From Segatella cerevisiae (GTDB lineage: Bacteria > Bacteroidota > Bacteroidia > Bacteroidales > Bacteroidaceae), in contig NZ_JAMXLY010000016.1 of assembly GCF_024054555.1 (NCBI RefSeq), forward strand, positions 1 to 61,918: a stretch of 61,918 bases of DNA, written 5' to 3'. This document shows positions 15,995-26,113 of the stretch, piece after piece (position 1 is the stretch's first letter; each line of letters begins with the position of its first letter). The position numbers were made by a program, and so were the translations under genes. The notes beneath the pieces were generated by a model. That model was not told the origin of the DNA. It saw only the letters and a list, made by a program, of their open reading frames with translations, and made no database searches.

Positions 15995-18007
15995 TTATTT
16001 CTTCTTTTCAGATTCCTTGATGATGCCGTGGCGATAAGCATAGAGCAGTTCTTCGAGGTCTTCAATCTGATGGCGCAATTCTATTCCTTTATCCGTATCA
16101 GCCACGAGAAGGCGGTGATTGCTCAACTCTACGAGTTGTGTGGTAGACTTAATATCCGTACCTCTTCTGATGGCATCTTCCTGACTTGTAAAAGGTTCAT
16201 GCTGTACGAGTTGTAAACTTCGGCTGTGGAAGACCAGAGTGTAACCGGCTATACCGGTTTCGCTGTGATAAGCCTTGGAGAATCCCCCGTCAATCACCAA
16301 CAGTTTGCCGTTGGCCTTAATCGGATTTTCTCCTTGGGCTGCTTTCACTGGTACATGTCCATTGATAATATGCCTGTTGGGACCTTTTGCCCCGAAGGCA
16401 TCCAATATATGATCGACTACTTTCTCATCATCCCGGAGTTTGAAATAATTCCCTTTTTCTTCATGCCAGGTCGCCTTGTCACTGATGAAATAACGTTCAA
16501 ACGTTGCCATCTTGCTCTTGTCAAAGAGGGGAGAGTTAGGTCCCAACCAGAGATAGAGGAAGAAATCAATGTCATACTGACGCTCTTCCGGGTCTGTATC
16601 AGTTTGAAAGGCATTGCGAACCATGATTTCGATATGCCGCATCAGTTCCGCACCATTGTAGTGCCGTCCGGGATAGATCTCCACCTCTTTTAATGTGCCG
16701 TCTTCATTGAGCGGGCACGAAGCATGGAACAACAGATTGTTGTTGAACACGGCATAGATGCTGCCATGAGCGAGCATCAACTGGATATGTCCCTGCAATT
16801 TCTCGCTGACGGCAAAGGAGTGGTGGAGTTTGCAGACCAGGAATTTCTCCTCTTTGGTCAGTTCATAAGGATTCTTCTGATCGATGGTCGGGAAATGACA
16901 AGAGGTCAGCGGATAAGTCTGTCCGTCCAAACTGATGGTACCTTTCTGATAATTGATCTTATCCAATAGACAGCGCCCGGTCATCTTCCATTCAGGATGG
17001 ATCTTATAGAGTTGGCTTTCGACCTTAAACTGTATGACAGCTATGGCCTTGTGCATTTGTGCCGTCAACCTTTGCGTCCGTTCGTCCAAATGAGCGATGT
17101 CCCCACCCAGTTTGGGCAGGAATTCTTCACAGGGATCATCCTTGTACGTCGCCATGGCAAAGGTAGCCAGAGGCATCAGGTTGATACCGTATCCCTCTTC
17201 CAGAGTAGTCAGGTTAGCATAGCGCAAGGAGATGCGGATCACCTCGCACATGCAGGCATCATTCCCGGCAGCAGCACCTATCCAGAGCATGTCGTGATTG
17301 CCCCATTGGATGTCCCAGGAATGGTAATTCCTCAGGGTATCCATGATGATATGCGCACCCGGTCCACGGTCGTAGATATCTCCCAAAATGTGAAGTTGGT
17401 CGATGGCAAGTCTCTGGATGACTTTGGCGATGGCGATGATAAAGGCATCGGCACGGCCGGTGGAGATGATGGTGTCGACGATCACGTTGACATAAGCCGT
17501 CTTGTTCGAATCTTCAGTATGCTCGTGAAGGAGTTCCTCGATGATATAGGAGAAATCTTGAGGGAGCGATTTCCTGACTTTCGAACGGGTATATTTGCTG
17601 GATACATCCCGGCAGACAGCCACAAGGCGATGCAGGGTGATGTGATACCAGTCATTGATATCTTTTTCTTTCTGCTTGACAAGTTCGAGTTTTTCCTCAG
17701 GATAATAGATCAGTGTACAGAGCTCCCGTTTGTCCTGTTCGCGGAGAGAGTTTCCGAAAAGTTCATTCACTTTTCTTCGGATATTTCCGGAAGCGTTCTT
17801 CAGCACGTGCTGGAAAGCCTCATACTCACCGTGAATATCAGCCAGGAAATGCTCTGTCCCTTTCGGGAGATGCAGGATAGCGGCCAAGTTGATGATCTCA
17901 GTACTTGCAGATGCTATATTTGGAAAACTTTTTGATAGAAGGTTCAGATACCTCATGTCTTTGTCAATAGGATAATGTTTCATTTTTTTGTGACTTTTTG
18001 TTTTCAT
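15995..18007 (-). CDS. fbp: Class III fructose-1,6-bisphosphatase
   Basis: 670 residues, the length of the Firmicutes/Bacteroidetes class III enzyme rather than the E. coli class I. Metallophosphoesterase motifs occur in order: DIHGEYE, GDIYDRGPG, WGNHDMLWIG, and a C-terminal NGHVPVK. It hydrolyses fructose 1,6-bisphosphate to fructose 6-phosphate in gluconeogenesis, using a metal pair. The start may be ATG 18007 or the internal MKHYPID eight codons later; both keep the conserved region. The gene ends 42 bases before a repeat element, converging on fur. Confidence 0.95.
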   Translation of the reverse strand: MKTKSHKKMKHYPIDKDMRYLNLLSKSFPNIASASTEIINLAAILHLPKGTEHFLADIHGEYEAFQHVLKNASGNIRRKVNELFGNSLREQDKRELCTLIYYPEEKLELVKQKEKDINDWYHITLHRLVAVCRDVSSKYTRSKVRKSLPQDFSYIIEELLHEHTEDSNKTAYVNVIVDTIISTGRADAFIIAIAKVIQRLAIDQLHILGDIYDRGPGAHIIMDTLRNYHSWDIQWGNHDMLWIGAAAGNDACMCEVIRISLRYANLTTLEEGYGINLMPLATFAMATYKDDPCEEFLPKLGGDIAHLDERTQRLTAQMHKAIAVIQFKVESQLYKIHPEWKMTGRCLLDKINYQKGTISLDGQTYPLTSCHFPTIDQKNPYELTKEEKFLVCKLHHSFAVSEKLQGHIQLMLAHGSIYAVFNNNLLFHASCPLNEDGTLKEVEIYPGRHYNGAELMRHIEIMVRNAFQTDTDPEERQYDIDFFLYLWLGPNSPLFDKSKMATFERYFISDKATWHEEKGNYFKLRDDEKVVDHILDAFGAKGPNRHIINGHVPVKAAQGENPIKANGKLLVIDGGFSKAYHSETGIAGYTLVFHSRSLQLVQHEPFTSQEDAIRRGTDIKSTTQLVELSNHRLLVADTDKGIELRHQIEDLEELLYAYRHGIIKESEKKK

Positions 18008-18047
18008 GGAGCTTAAGATTTGATCTCGGTTATGTGTTTGACGAATA

Positions 18048-18932
18048 CTACAATGCCGTGGCCTGGGGATCGATGCCCGGAGATTGGACGTCTTCCACTG
18101 GTTTGTGGACAGGTGCGTGACTTTCTGCCGGTTGCTGTTGCGGTCTGCAATAGCCCAAGATTCTCTTGACTTTCCTGTCTTTCAAACTTTCGACCGGCAT
18201 GAAACCTTCTGTCAGACCGGTACGGGTGGTCATGACTTGGAAAATGCGACGGGAGAACTTCAGAATCTTCTGTTCCTTTAGTTCTTCAGCCAAGATATCA
18301 TCATTATAATCCGTATCATGGAGAAGGGTCTGCAGGGCATCCAGATAAGTTTGGGGGATGTTCCGATGCGGCATCCTGGAATGGATCTGCAATAGTTGTC
18401 TGAGGATGATGTGCTCAGGTGTATCCTCTCCGCTCCTTTTCCGGATAAGTTCAGCTTTGATCTCTTCATGGCGTGTCAGGACCTTTTCATAGACCTCATC
18501 CATCTTCGATCTCATGTCAGACTCAGAGAAGAACTGGGTCAGGATGGGATTCGGAATGCGATACAACTGGTAGTTCCATTTGAGTTTTCTGAGAAACTGC
18601 ATCTCCAGAGGTGTCGTCACGATGACGGCATCCGCTTTCCGGACCATTGCTTTCTGATAACAGGACCGTTGGAAACGTCTCTTGAGATGAGGGTGGTAGA
18701 GATTCCATGAAGACAAGCCTCCCAGCGGAGATATGACGTAAGGTATCCCCATTTTCCTGGCTTTCCGGGCTAATCTCGATGCTTTGTGATCCCATACACC
18801 CAGAATATGAACAAGGTCTGCTTCGGACAACTGGTCTGTACGATGGCATCCTCTGACAAGCGCCATATAGTCCCGCCAGATGTCAATCTTCGATACAAAT
18901 CTATTATCATACAGATAAATCTTCATATTCAC
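18048..18932 (-). CDS. Half-size glycosyltransferase family 4-like protein
   Basis: 294 residues. Residues 1-150 resemble the N-terminal Rossmann half of a GT-B glycosyltransferase: VHILGVWDHKASRLARKARK, GIPYVISPLGGLSSWNL, ADAVIVTTPLEMQFL, then the hinge-like RIPNPI. The C-terminal half that should bind the sugar nucleotide is missing. In its place is a charged helical segment (SESDMRSKMDEVYEKVLTRH onward) and a Pro/Gln-rich tail. It may be a degenerate transferase, a regulatory partner or a binding protein. It sits alone between fbp and a GT2 gene, both on the same strand, with two -7 boxes just upstream. Confidence 0.65.
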   Translation of the reverse strand: MNMKIYLYDNRFVSKIDIWRDYMALVRGCHRTDQLSEADLVHILGVWDHKASRLARKARKMGIPYVISPLGGLSSWNLYHPHLKRRFQRSCYQKAMVRKADAVIVTTPLEMQFLRKLKWNYQLYRIPNPILTQFFSESDMRSKMDEVYEKVLTRHEEIKAELIRKRSGEDTPEHIILRQLLQIHSRMPHRNIPQTYLDALQTLLHDTDYNDDILAEELKEQKILKFSRRIFQVMTTRTGLTEGFMPVESLKDRKVKRILGYCRPQQQPAESHAPVHKPVEDVQSPGIDPQATAL

Positions 18933-18945
18933 TCAAATATAAAAC

Positions 18946-18953
18946 CAAATATA
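18946..18953 (-). promoter_or_regulatory. -7 box upstream of the half-size glycosyltransferase
   Basis: The minus strand carries TATATTTG here and again at 18934-18941. The outer copy is at a workable distance from ATG 18932; the inner one would give almost no leader. Confidence 0.45.
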
Positions 18954-19194
18954 CAATCTTTTATCGAAACAAACAAGAATTATAATGTAATTTGTACATT
19001 TTCTTGGAAATAGATCATGTGCGGTTTCTTCTGCCCTTGCCGTTTCATTACTCTCAAGTGGAATGACTGCTCATCCTGACTTTGCTTGCAGGCATCCCTG
19101 AAAATGGTTATTCAAGAATACCTGTTTTCTGCATCAGTTGCAAGGTGCGTATTTCTGTTCTCTCTCTTGATACGCTCCGTTAACCTTCCGGCAG

Positions 19195-20484
19195 TTACAG
19201 TTTATGACTGGTGAAATGGGACTTGTCAGTCGTTAAATAATGGAGTCTATAGAATAAGGAGCGCCAGACAAGACTCAGCTCATAGAAGGGAAGGCAAAAT
19301 ACCGGTACGGTGTCATCATAGGGATGGAGAGCCATTCGACCTGTCGTCCACCTGACAATCAGGCAGATCAACAGGGCTACACCGCCTGTTCCCAAGAGAA
19401 CCCAATGGTAAGTCAGGCCGCTCCATATCATGACCAGGATATCAGCGATCAAACTGATATGCAACAAGAGTTGGTTCCAATAAGATTTTATCCTCGGTAT
19501 CCACGAATGTTTGAGTTTTTTCCGTGTTGCATAGTAAGACAGATGCATATCCTGCCAACTTCTCTCAGTTGGAGCGTCTTCAGTCAGCCAACTCTCCCTC
19601 TCCAAAGCAATCTCAGTCCGCTCTACCAAGGCATATTTGTTGACCATGAAATCATATTCTCCATGGATCAATTCGAGATTGTCCCGGAAACCTTCGCCCT
19701 TGAAGAATTCGCTTTTACGAAAACAGATATAAGGCATATTCGTGCGATAAGGATTCCCGTGTCTGGCCTGATAGATCAGAGGCAAGGCTGTATAAAGGTG
19801 TTCGAACCGCTGATAGGAAGAAGCATTGTGGTCATAGACGGTAATGCCCATGACGAAATCGCTCCACTGCGTCCTGTATTTTGATACAGCCTTCAGCCAT
19901 GAACTCGATTCAGGACGACACGTGGGGGAGGTGAGCAGTATCCATTCGTATTTGGCAGCCTTGACTCCCAGAGTGATCTGGAGTTTCTTCCGACTCATAT
20001 ACCTGCTACTGTCTGGGATCATCGTATAGTAAAGGCGATTCCCAAACTGTTGCTTCAACTTTTTCAGAACATCTTCCGTATCACTTTCATGGGCTTCAGC
20101 CACGACAATGATCTGGAAATCGGCATCATAATCCTGATAGAGGAAAAGGGGGAGGTTCCGCTCCAACTCATCTTTCTCGTCATGAGGCGTGATAATGATG
20201 CTGACCGGTTGGTCTTCACTCTTTTCAGAGGAAGGCGATGTCACTTGTTGTATGGGTTCAGGAGAAATTCCGGATTGGGAATTCTCGGGAGAAACTGTTA
20301 TCCTGTCCTTCTGATCATCTTTGCCTGTCTGACCGGTCTCAGAATGACCGGCAGAACCGGTCCTCCTCACAAGTCTTCCCGGAATTTTCACCCTAAACAG
20401 ATAGGGATTCATCAGGGAAGAGGCAAGAGTCAATACCAGAATGATGATTCCGGCTATTATCGTAATTTGGTCTATCTCTAACAT
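19195..20484 (-). CDS. Membrane glycosyltransferase, family 2-like
   Basis: 429 residues. An N-terminal membrane segment (ITIIAGIIILVLTLASSLM) is followed by a low-complexity linker of about 70 residues (residues 45-95) and a GT-A domain opening PVSIIITPHDEKDELERNLP. It continues with QDYDADFQIIVVAEA and LLTSPTCRPESSSWL, where a DxD-type motif would be expected but is not canonical. Two more hydrophobic segments near 330-375 anchor the C-terminus. The acceptor and donor are unknown; the family adds sugars to envelope polysaccharides on the cytoplasmic side. The start codon lies only 5 bases below its -7 box. Confidence 0.8.
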   Translation of the reverse strand: MLEIDQITIIAGIIILVLTLASSLMNPYLFRVKIPGRLVRRTGSAGHSETGQTGKDDQKDRITVSPENSQSGISPEPIQQVTSPSSEKSEDQPVSIIITPHDEKDELERNLPLFLYQDYDADFQIIVVAEAHESDTEDVLKKLKQQFGNRLYYTMIPDSSRYMSRKKLQITLGVKAAKYEWILLTSPTCRPESSSWLKAVSKYRTQWSDFVMGITVYDHNASSYQRFEHLYTALPLIYQARHGNPYRTNMPYICFRKSEFFKGEGFRDNLELIHGEYDFMVNKYALVERTEIALERESWLTEDAPTERSWQDMHLSYYATRKKLKHSWIPRIKSYWNQLLLHISLIADILVMIWSGLTYHWVLLGTGGVALLICLIVRWTTGRMALHPYDDTVPVFCLPFYELSLVWRSLFYRLHYLTTDKSHFTSHKL

Positions 20485-20489
20485 CGGTG

Positions 20490-20497
20490 CAAAGATA
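20490..20497 (-). promoter_or_regulatory. -7 box abutting the GT2 start codon
   Basis: Minus-strand TATCTTTG, then five bases, then ATG. If used as in other Bacteroidetes promoters, transcription begins within a few bases of the start codon. Confidence 0.6.
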
Positions 20498-20527
20498 GCA
20501 ATATTTTTGTTTGTAAAGAAGAATATT

Positions 20528-21685
20528 TTAGAAATCTTCCTTCAAATAACCTTTGGGGAGAGGGCGGCAGTTGTATTGGCTCGCCATGACCTCACCATAA
20601 GCTCCTGCGCTTCTGATTGCGATCAGATCGCCTCTGCTGCATTTATTCAGTTGGAAGTCTTTGGCAAAGACGTCGCTGGATTCGCAGATCGGTCCTACCA
20701 CATCATACTTTTCCTCAGGCAGATCACTGCTGAGATTCTCTATTTTATGATAGGCGTCGTAGAGGGCAGGACGGATGAGATCAGTCATCCCGGCATCGAT
20801 GATGGCAAATTGCTTGGCAACACCTTGCTTGACATATAGGACCTTGGCTATCAGCGAACCCATTTGCGCAACGACAGACCGGCCTAATTCGAAATGGAGT
20901 TTCTGTCCCGGACGGAGTTCGAGATACTGTGCATACGTATTGAAATAGTTCTTGAAGTCAGGTATAGGAGTTTGATTGGGATGACAGTAGTCTACTCCGA
21001 GACCTCCGCCGACATTGATGTTCTGAACTTGGATGTGATGCGCTTCAAGTTGGCGTTGCAGGTCGTTGATCCGTTCGCACAAAGCTTTGAAATTGCTCAT
21101 GTCGAGGATTTGGGAACCGATATGGAAATGCAGGCCGACAAAATGCACGTTCTTTAATTTGGAAGCTTCGATAATAGCGGGTTCCATGTCACGCATGGCA
21201 ATTCCAAATTTGTTCTCGGCCAAACCAGTCGTGATATTGGCATGTGTATGGGCATCGATGTCCGGATTGATCCGGAATGCCACTTTGGCAGTCTTACCCT
21301 TTTGTGCAGCCAGCGCATTGATGACTTCCAGTTCGGGAACACTCTCCACATTGAAGCAGAAGATGTTGTGGTCCAAAGCGTAATTGATCTCCCGGTCACT
21401 TTTCCCGACCCCTGCGAATACGATCTTGGAAGGGGAGAAACCGGTTTCAATGCATCTCTTGATTTCACCGCCGCTCACGCAATCAGCCCCTAATCCTGCC
21501 TCGCAGATGATCTTCAGAATCCGTGGGTTGGCATTGGCTTTGACCGCATAATGCTCTGCAAATCCCGGGTGCTTGGCCTCTTCTTCCTGAATGGCTTTCA
21601 AAGTGGCTTTTAGGAGATTGGTATCATAATAATAAAAAGGTGTATCTACCTTTTCAAATTGTCTTATTGGAAATGTTCCTTTCAT
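20528..21685 (-). CDS. lysA: Diaminopimelate decarboxylase
   Basis: 385 residues of the fold-III PLP decarboxylase family. The PLP lysine lies in YAVKANANPRIL near residue 48; other landmarks are HFHIGSQI, the glycine-rich NVGGGLGVDY, the C-terminal CESSDVFAKD site and an AYGEVMASQYNCRP tail. It makes lysine from meso-diaminopimelate. ATG 21685 directly abuts the aspartokinase stop at 21686, so the two are translationally coupled. The pair covers the first and last steps of lysine synthesis. Confidence 0.95.
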   Translation of the reverse strand: MKGTFPIRQFEKVDTPFYYYDTNLLKATLKAIQEEEAKHPGFAEHYAVKANANPRILKIICEAGLGADCVSGGEIKRCIETGFSPSKIVFAGVGKSDREINYALDHNIFCFNVESVPELEVINALAAQKGKTAKVAFRINPDIDAHTHANITTGLAENKFGIAMRDMEPAIIEASKLKNVHFVGLHFHIGSQILDMSNFKALCERINDLQRQLEAHHIQVQNINVGGGLGVDYCHPNQTPIPDFKNYFNTYAQYLELRPGQKLHFELGRSVVAQMGSLIAKVLYVKQGVAKQFAIIDAGMTDLIRPALYDAYHKIENLSSDLPEEKYDVVGPICESSDVFAKDFQLNKCSRGDLIAIRSAGAYGEVMASQYNCRPLPKGYLKEDF

Positions 21686-23008
21686 TTATTTTTTATTAAA
21701 CAAGGTATCACTTAAATTCTGCAGTGCCTTTTTCTTGTCACTTTCTCTGATGAGGAAAGAGATATTGTAATTGCTGCCACCATAGGAAATCATCCTTACG
21801 GGAATATCCTTCATGGCATCTGTGGCGAGTGTCTCAAATCCCAGATTTTTCCATTCCAGATCACCTACCACACAGATGATGCACATGTCATGATCAACGG
21901 TTACCGTTCCGTATTTCTTCAGTTCCGCTACGATCCCCTCGAGATGTGAAGGATTGTCAATGCTCATGGATACCCCGACTTCTGAGGTCGTGATCATATC
22001 GATGGGCGTCTGAAAACTCTCGAATATCTCGAATACCTTTCGCATGAAACCGGTCGCCAGTAACATCCTGCTCGATTTGATCTTGATGGCTGTGATATTG
22101 TCTTTGGCTGCGACGGCTTTGATCTTTCCCTTCACCAAGTCATTGTTGATGATCGTACCGGGAGCTTTGGCATCCATCGTATTCTTCAGTCTGACAGGTA
22201 TCCCTGCATACTTAGCAGGCTGTACGCAGGTAGGATGCAGGATCTTCGCGCCAAAGTAGGCGAGTTCGGCAGCCTCCTCAAAATTGAGTTGGCTGACGGC
22301 ATCTGTCTTTTCGACGATCCTGGGATCATTGTTATGCATACCGTCGATATCGGTCCATATCTGGATTTCATCAGCTGGCAGAGCAGCACCGATCAAAGAT
22401 GCGGTATAGTCACTGCCGCCCCTCTGCAGATTGTCCACTTCTCCATAAGCATTCCTGCAAATGAATCCTTGGGTGATGTAAATCTGATAACCGGCGTTCT
22501 TGTTCATGATGGCGTGCAATTTCTCCCGGATATACTGGGGGTCAGGTTCAGCATTCTTGTCAGTACGCATGAAGTCGAGCGCATTCAGCAAGATGGCTTT
22601 GATCCCTCTTTCCTTCAGATAATTGACCATCATATTCGTGCTCAGGATCTCACCTTGGGCCACGATATTCTTCTCTTCAAAACTCGTAAACAGGTCCTTG
22701 GAGAATGATCGCAGGTAGTCGAATTTCCCTTGAAGAAATTCTTTAGTTTCCTGTCGCATCTCCTTGGTAGAATAGAGTTTGTCTATATCATTAAAATATT
22801 TCTTCTCAAGTGTTTTGATGACATCATGTGAGCCCTCAGGATTTTTCTTGTAGAGATAATCGCTGATTTCTATGAGCGAGTTGGTGGTGCCACTCATTGC
22901 GGAAAGTACTACAAAAGTAGGTTCACCTGATTCTGTGATTAAAGAGGCAACAGACTTCATCCGGTCAGGTGTGCCGACAGAAGTGCCTCCGAATTTCATT
23001 ACCTTCAT
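21686..23008 (-). CDS. lysC: Monofunctional aspartate kinase
   Basis: 440 residues. The N-terminal kinase domain begins MKVMKFGGTSVGTP (ATP site) and includes FICRNAYGEVDNLQRGGSDYTA. The C-terminal part holds paired ACT domains (MITTSEVGVSMSIDN; ISYGGSNYNISFLI) that usually bind lysine or threonine for feedback control. It phosphorylates aspartate to open the lysine/threonine/methionine branch. No homoserine dehydrogenase domain is attached. First gene of the lysC-lysA operon. Confidence 0.94.
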   Translation of the reverse strand: MKVMKFGGTSVGTPDRMKSVASLITESGEPTFVVLSAMSGTTNSLIEISDYLYKKNPEGSHDVIKTLEKKYFNDIDKLYSTKEMRQETKEFLQGKFDYLRSFSKDLFTSFEEKNIVAQGEILSTNMMVNYLKERGIKAILLNALDFMRTDKNAEPDPQYIREKLHAIMNKNAGYQIYITQGFICRNAYGEVDNLQRGGSDYTASLIGAALPADEIQIWTDIDGMHNNDPRIVEKTDAVSQLNFEEAAELAYFGAKILHPTCVQPAKYAGIPVRLKNTMDAKAPGTIINNDLVKGKIKAVAAKDNITAIKIKSSRMLLATGFMRKVFEIFESFQTPIDMITTSEVGVSMSIDNPSHLEGIVAELKKYGTVTVDHDMCIICVVGDLEWKNLGFETLATDAMKDIPVRMISYGGSNYNISFLIRESDKKKALQNLSDTLFNKK

Positions 23009-23133
23009 CTTGTTCTATTTTTGGTATATGATTCAGTTTCATACGATCCGTAAAATGCGCAGATAAATCCCTCTGCCCTCCATACCTTTCAGAGTGGGGA
23101 CAGTATTGCGACGGTGGGCGTCATCTTCAAGAT

Positions 23134-23844
23134 TCACACCTCGCTTTCGATGACATCAATAGGATTGAATTGATTGGTGACATCATTGAATGCGCTCTCT
23201 TCGCACCTGTAGACAATACCTGGATACTTGTCCAGCATCGGGATATTATGGGTACTCATCACGACAGCCGTCCCTGTAGTAGTGACGTTCTTAAGCAGTT
23301 TGACAATATTGGAGGCTGTCTCAGGGTCCAGGTTACCAGTGGGTTCGTCTGCGATGATGATTTTCGGTTGGTTGAGCACAGCACGAGCTATGGCAATCCG
23401 CTGCTGTTCGCCGCCGGAAAGTTCGTGAGGCATGCGGTCTATTTTGTCTATCATGCCTACTTCTGTCAGGACATCTTCTATGCGCTCGTTGATTTCCTTC
23501 TTGTTCTTCCAGCCGGTTGCCTTGAGGACAAACTGGAAATTCTTCTTGATGGAACGATCCTGAAGCAATTGGAAATCCTGGAAGATGATCCCCATCTCTT
23601 TCCTTAGAGCCGGAATCTCCTTTCTCTTGAGCATCTTGATGTCACGGCCGAGGACTTCAGCTTTCTCAGCTTCCTCAGGCCGGAGGTCAAGTTCGCAGTA
23701 TATCGTCTTCAAAAGAGAACTCTTGCCCGATCCCACCTTACCTATAATATAGATAAATTCTCCTTCGTCCACATGGAAGTTGACGTTGGAAAGGATCAGA
23801 TTATCTTCTTGATATACATTTACATTCTGATAGTCTATTAACAT
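23134..23844 (-). CDS. ftsE: Cell-division ABC ATPase FtsE
   Basis: 236 residues with Walker [11 protein letters not shown]-loop FQDFQLL, ABC signature [14 protein letters not shown], Walker [13 protein letters not shown] and the H-loop STHN. It pairs with the membrane protein FtsX to control septal peptidoglycan hydrolases during division. No ftsX gene is adjacent; FtsE alone among amino-acid genes is a common arrangement in this phylum. LolD-like exporters share these motifs, but the short C-terminus and the [18 protein letters not shown] start fit FtsE better. Confidence 0.88.
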   Translation of the reverse strand: MLIDYQNVNVYQEDNLILSNVNFHVDEGEFIYIIGKVGSGKSSLLKTIYCELDLRPEEAEKAEVLGRDIKMLKRKEIPALRKEMGIIFQDFQLLQDRSIKKNFQFVLKATGWKNKKEINERIEDVLTEVGMIDKIDRMPHELSGGEQQRIAIARAVLNQPKIIIADEPTGNLDPETASNIVKLLKNVTTTGTAVVMSTHNIPMLDKYPGIVYRCEESAFNDVTNQFNPIDVIESEV

Positions 23845-23896
23845 GGCTATACGTTTTTAATCGCATCCCCCGAGGAGATACGCTATGAATATGTGA

Positions 23897-24553
23897 TTAT
23901 TTTCTATGATAGACACCCTTAGCCTTGGCCAATCTACGGTCTTTGTCCCACGACGGGTCATGGCGTTTCAGGAGTTCGGCTGCGATGTCCTCGATGCGGA
24001 CACCCTTGTCTGTCAGGAGGACGATCAGATGATAGACGGCATCTGCAGCTTCATAGACCAAAGGAGCGCTATCCTCATTGGAGACCGCTTCTATAACTGT
24101 TTCCAACGACTCTTCACCGAATTTCTGGGCGATGCGCTTGGTCCCTTTCTTAAAGAGGGCAGTGGTATAACTCCCCTCCGGCATTTGCTGGTGACGGGTT
24201 TCTATAAAGTCCTGTAATTCTGAGAGAAACTCAATCGGATTATAGGAATTGTCCTCGGCCCAACACGTATCCGTGCCTTTATGGCAGACTGGTCCATTGG
24301 GATGTACTCTGATGAGGAGAGTGTCCTGGTCACAATCTTCCTTGATACTGACCAAATCGAGAAAATGACCAGATGTTTCTCCCTTAGTCCAAAGGCATTT
24401 GCGGGTTCTGCTCCAAAAAGTCACCTTTTTTGTTTGAAGGGTCTTTTCGTAAGCTTCTTTGTTCATGAATCCCAGCATCAGGACATTTTTTGTCCTGGCA
24501 TCCTGAATGATTGCTGGGACCAGTCCGTTCATCTTTTCAAAATCTAATTCCAT
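23897..24553 (-). CDS. hisIE: Bifunctional phosphoribosyl-AMP cyclohydrolase / phosphoribosyl-ATP pyrophosphatase
   Basis: 218 residues. HisI half (1-110): VLMLGFMNKEAYEKTL, TFWSRTRKCLWTKGETSGH and the Cys pair in DCDQDTLL and CHKGTDTCW that hold zinc. HisE half (120-218): an all-alpha MazG-like fold with EESLETVIEA and YEAADAVYHLIVLL. It carries out the second and third steps of histidine synthesis. It is the last gene of the hisH-hisA-hisF-hisIE operon, 2 bases from hisF. Confidence 0.95.
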   Translation of the reverse strand: MELDFEKMNGLVPAIIQDARTKNVLMLGFMNKEAYEKTLQTKKVTFWSRTRKCLWTKGETSGHFLDLVSIKEDCDQDTLLIRVHPNGPVCHKGTDTCWAEDNSYNPIEFLSELQDFIETRHQQMPEGSYTTALFKKGTKRIAQKFGEESLETVIEAVSNEDSAPLVYEAADAVYHLIVLLTDKGVRIEDIAAELLKRHDPSWDKDRRLAKAKGVYHRK

Positions 24554-24555
24554 AT

Positions 24556-25356
24556 CTATCCTTCTTTTTTTATCTTATCCTGATCCGGATTATACCTCAC
24601 ATTGATCCCTTGTTCCCAGAGGTATCTTTTCAAGTCAGGGATCTTGATCTCTCCGAAGTGAAACACACTAGCTGCCAAGGCAGCATCGGCTTTGCCGATA
24701 GTGAAGGCATCTCTGAAGTGTGCCATCGTGCCTGCGCCACCACTAGCAATCACGGGAATGCTGAGTTCATCAGACAATTCAGCCAGGGCGTCATTGGCGA
24801 ATCCTTTCTGTACGCCGTCGTGATCCATACTGGTGAAAAGAATCTCACCTGCACCGCGATCGGCAGCTTCTCTGGCCCAGTCAAAGAGTTTTCTGTCCAC
24901 TCTCTTTCTTCCGCCTTCCACATAACAATACCAGCCATCGGCATCGTATCTGGCATCGATGGCACAGACACAGACCTGGGCACCATAGTGCCGTGCAATC
25001 TCGTCAATCAGTTCGGGGTGTCGGATGGCAGCACTGTTGACGCTGATCTTGTCAGCTCCGGCATTGAGGAGACGGTCAACATCAGACAACTCAGATATGC
25101 CGCCCCCGACAGTGAAGGGGATGTTGATTTCTGCCGCTACTCTCGATACCATTTGCGTAAAGGTCTTGCGACCCTCGAAACTTGCGGTAATATCCAGGAA
25201 TACCAGCTCGTCTGCTCCTGCTTCACTGTACGCCTTGGCGAGTTCTACAGGATCCCCTGCCTGGCGGAGGTGGACGAAATTCGTTCCCTTCACGGTCTCA
25301 CCGTTCCTGACGTCAAGGCAAGGAATGATTCTTTTAGCCAATCCTCTATTGCTCAT
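24556..25356 (-). CDS. hisF: Imidazole glycerol phosphate synthase, cyclase subunit
   Basis: 266 residues from ATG 25354-25356; a GTG two codons upstream is also possible. TIM barrel with [18 protein letters not shown], the catalytic aspartates in LDVRNG and in VCAIDARYD, and the C-terminal phosphate loop [13 protein letters not shown]. It uses ammonia delivered by HisH to form imidazole glycerol phosphate and AICAR. The start overlaps the hisA stop (25346), so the two are translationally coupled. Confidence 0.96.
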   Translation of the reverse strand: MSNRGLAKRIIPCLDVRNGETVKGTNFVHLRQAGDPVELAKAYSEAGADELVFLDITASFEGRKTFTQMVSRVAAEINIPFTVGGGISELSDVDRLLNAGADKISVNSAAIRHPELIDEIARHYGAQVCVCAIDARYDADGWYCYVEGGRKRVDRKLFDWAREAADRGAGEILFTSMDHDGVQKGFANDALAELSDELSIPVIASGGAGTMAHFRDAFTIGKADAALAASVFHFGEIKIPDLKRYLWEQGINVRYNPDQDKIKKEG

Positions 25357-26074
25357 ATTCACTGATGATTTCTTTTAGGTTCAAACGGCCCTCATAGATC
25401 GATTTCCCGAAGACGACGGCCGGGATTTTTGCCGCTGCCAGATCGTCGATGTCTTTCTTGCAGGATACTCCACCGCTGGCAATCAAGTGCAACTGAGGAA
25501 ATTCTGCCATGATCTGCTGATAGAGTTTGACGGCAGGACCTTTTAATGTGCCGTCTTTCGAGATGTCCGTGCAAAGTACGTTCCTGACACCCCGGTCGAT
25601 AAACTTCTTCAGAAAGGGCAACAGGTCATCTCCTGAATCCTCTTTCCATCCGTGGATAGAGATCTTTCCGTCTCTGACATCGGCACCGAGGATGATCCGT
25701 TGCGGACCATATTTATCCAGCCATCTGAAGAACAGGTCTTGATTGGTGACAGCGATACTGCCTATGGTCACCATTGCAGCCCCGTTAAGAAATGCTTTTT
25801 CGATATCTGCATCCGTTTTGATTCCCCCGCCAAAATCTACTTTCAGATGGGTGGTCGACGTGATGGCATGCAGGATGGAGTCGTTGACAATATGTTGTGA
25901 TTTGGCTCCGTCGAGATCCACGACATGGAGTCGCTTGAAGCCTGTTTTCTCGAAAGATCTCGCTATTTCATCAGGGTGTTCAGCGTAAACTTTCTTCTTC
26001 TGGTAGTCACCTTGAGTGAGACGCACGCACTGTCCTTGGATGAGGTCGATAGCGGGAATAAGTTCTATTTTCAT
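25346..26074 (-). CDS. hisA: ProFAR isomerase
   Basis: 242 residues. TIM barrel related to HisF, with [22 protein letters not shown] at the N-terminus (catalytic Asp in AIDL), [23 protein letters not shown] and [12 protein letters not shown]. It isomerises ProFAR to PRFAR, the fourth step of histidine synthesis. It overlaps hisF by 11 bases and follows hisH by 39. Confidence 0.95.
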   Translation of the reverse strand: MKIELIPAIDLIQGQCVRLTQGDYQKKKVYAEHPDEIARSFEKTGFKRLHVVDLDGAKSQHIVNDSILHAITSTTHLKVDFGGGIKTDADIEKAFLNGAAMVTIGSIAVTNQDLFFRWLDKYGPQRIILGADVRDGKISIHGWKEDSGDDLLPFLKKFIDRGVRNVLCTDISKDGTLKGPAVKLYQQIMAEFPQLHLIASGGVSCKKDIDDLAAAKIPAVVFGKSIYEGRLNLKEIISEYEQ

Positions 26075-26113
26075 CGATTTATCTTTCTATTACCGTCTGG
26101 GATTCCGGGGCAG

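Noticed and set aside
16997..17935. A 312-codon plus-strand open frame opposite fbp
   Set aside because: Antisense to a complete class III fructose-bisphosphatase; no promoter and no recognisable domain.
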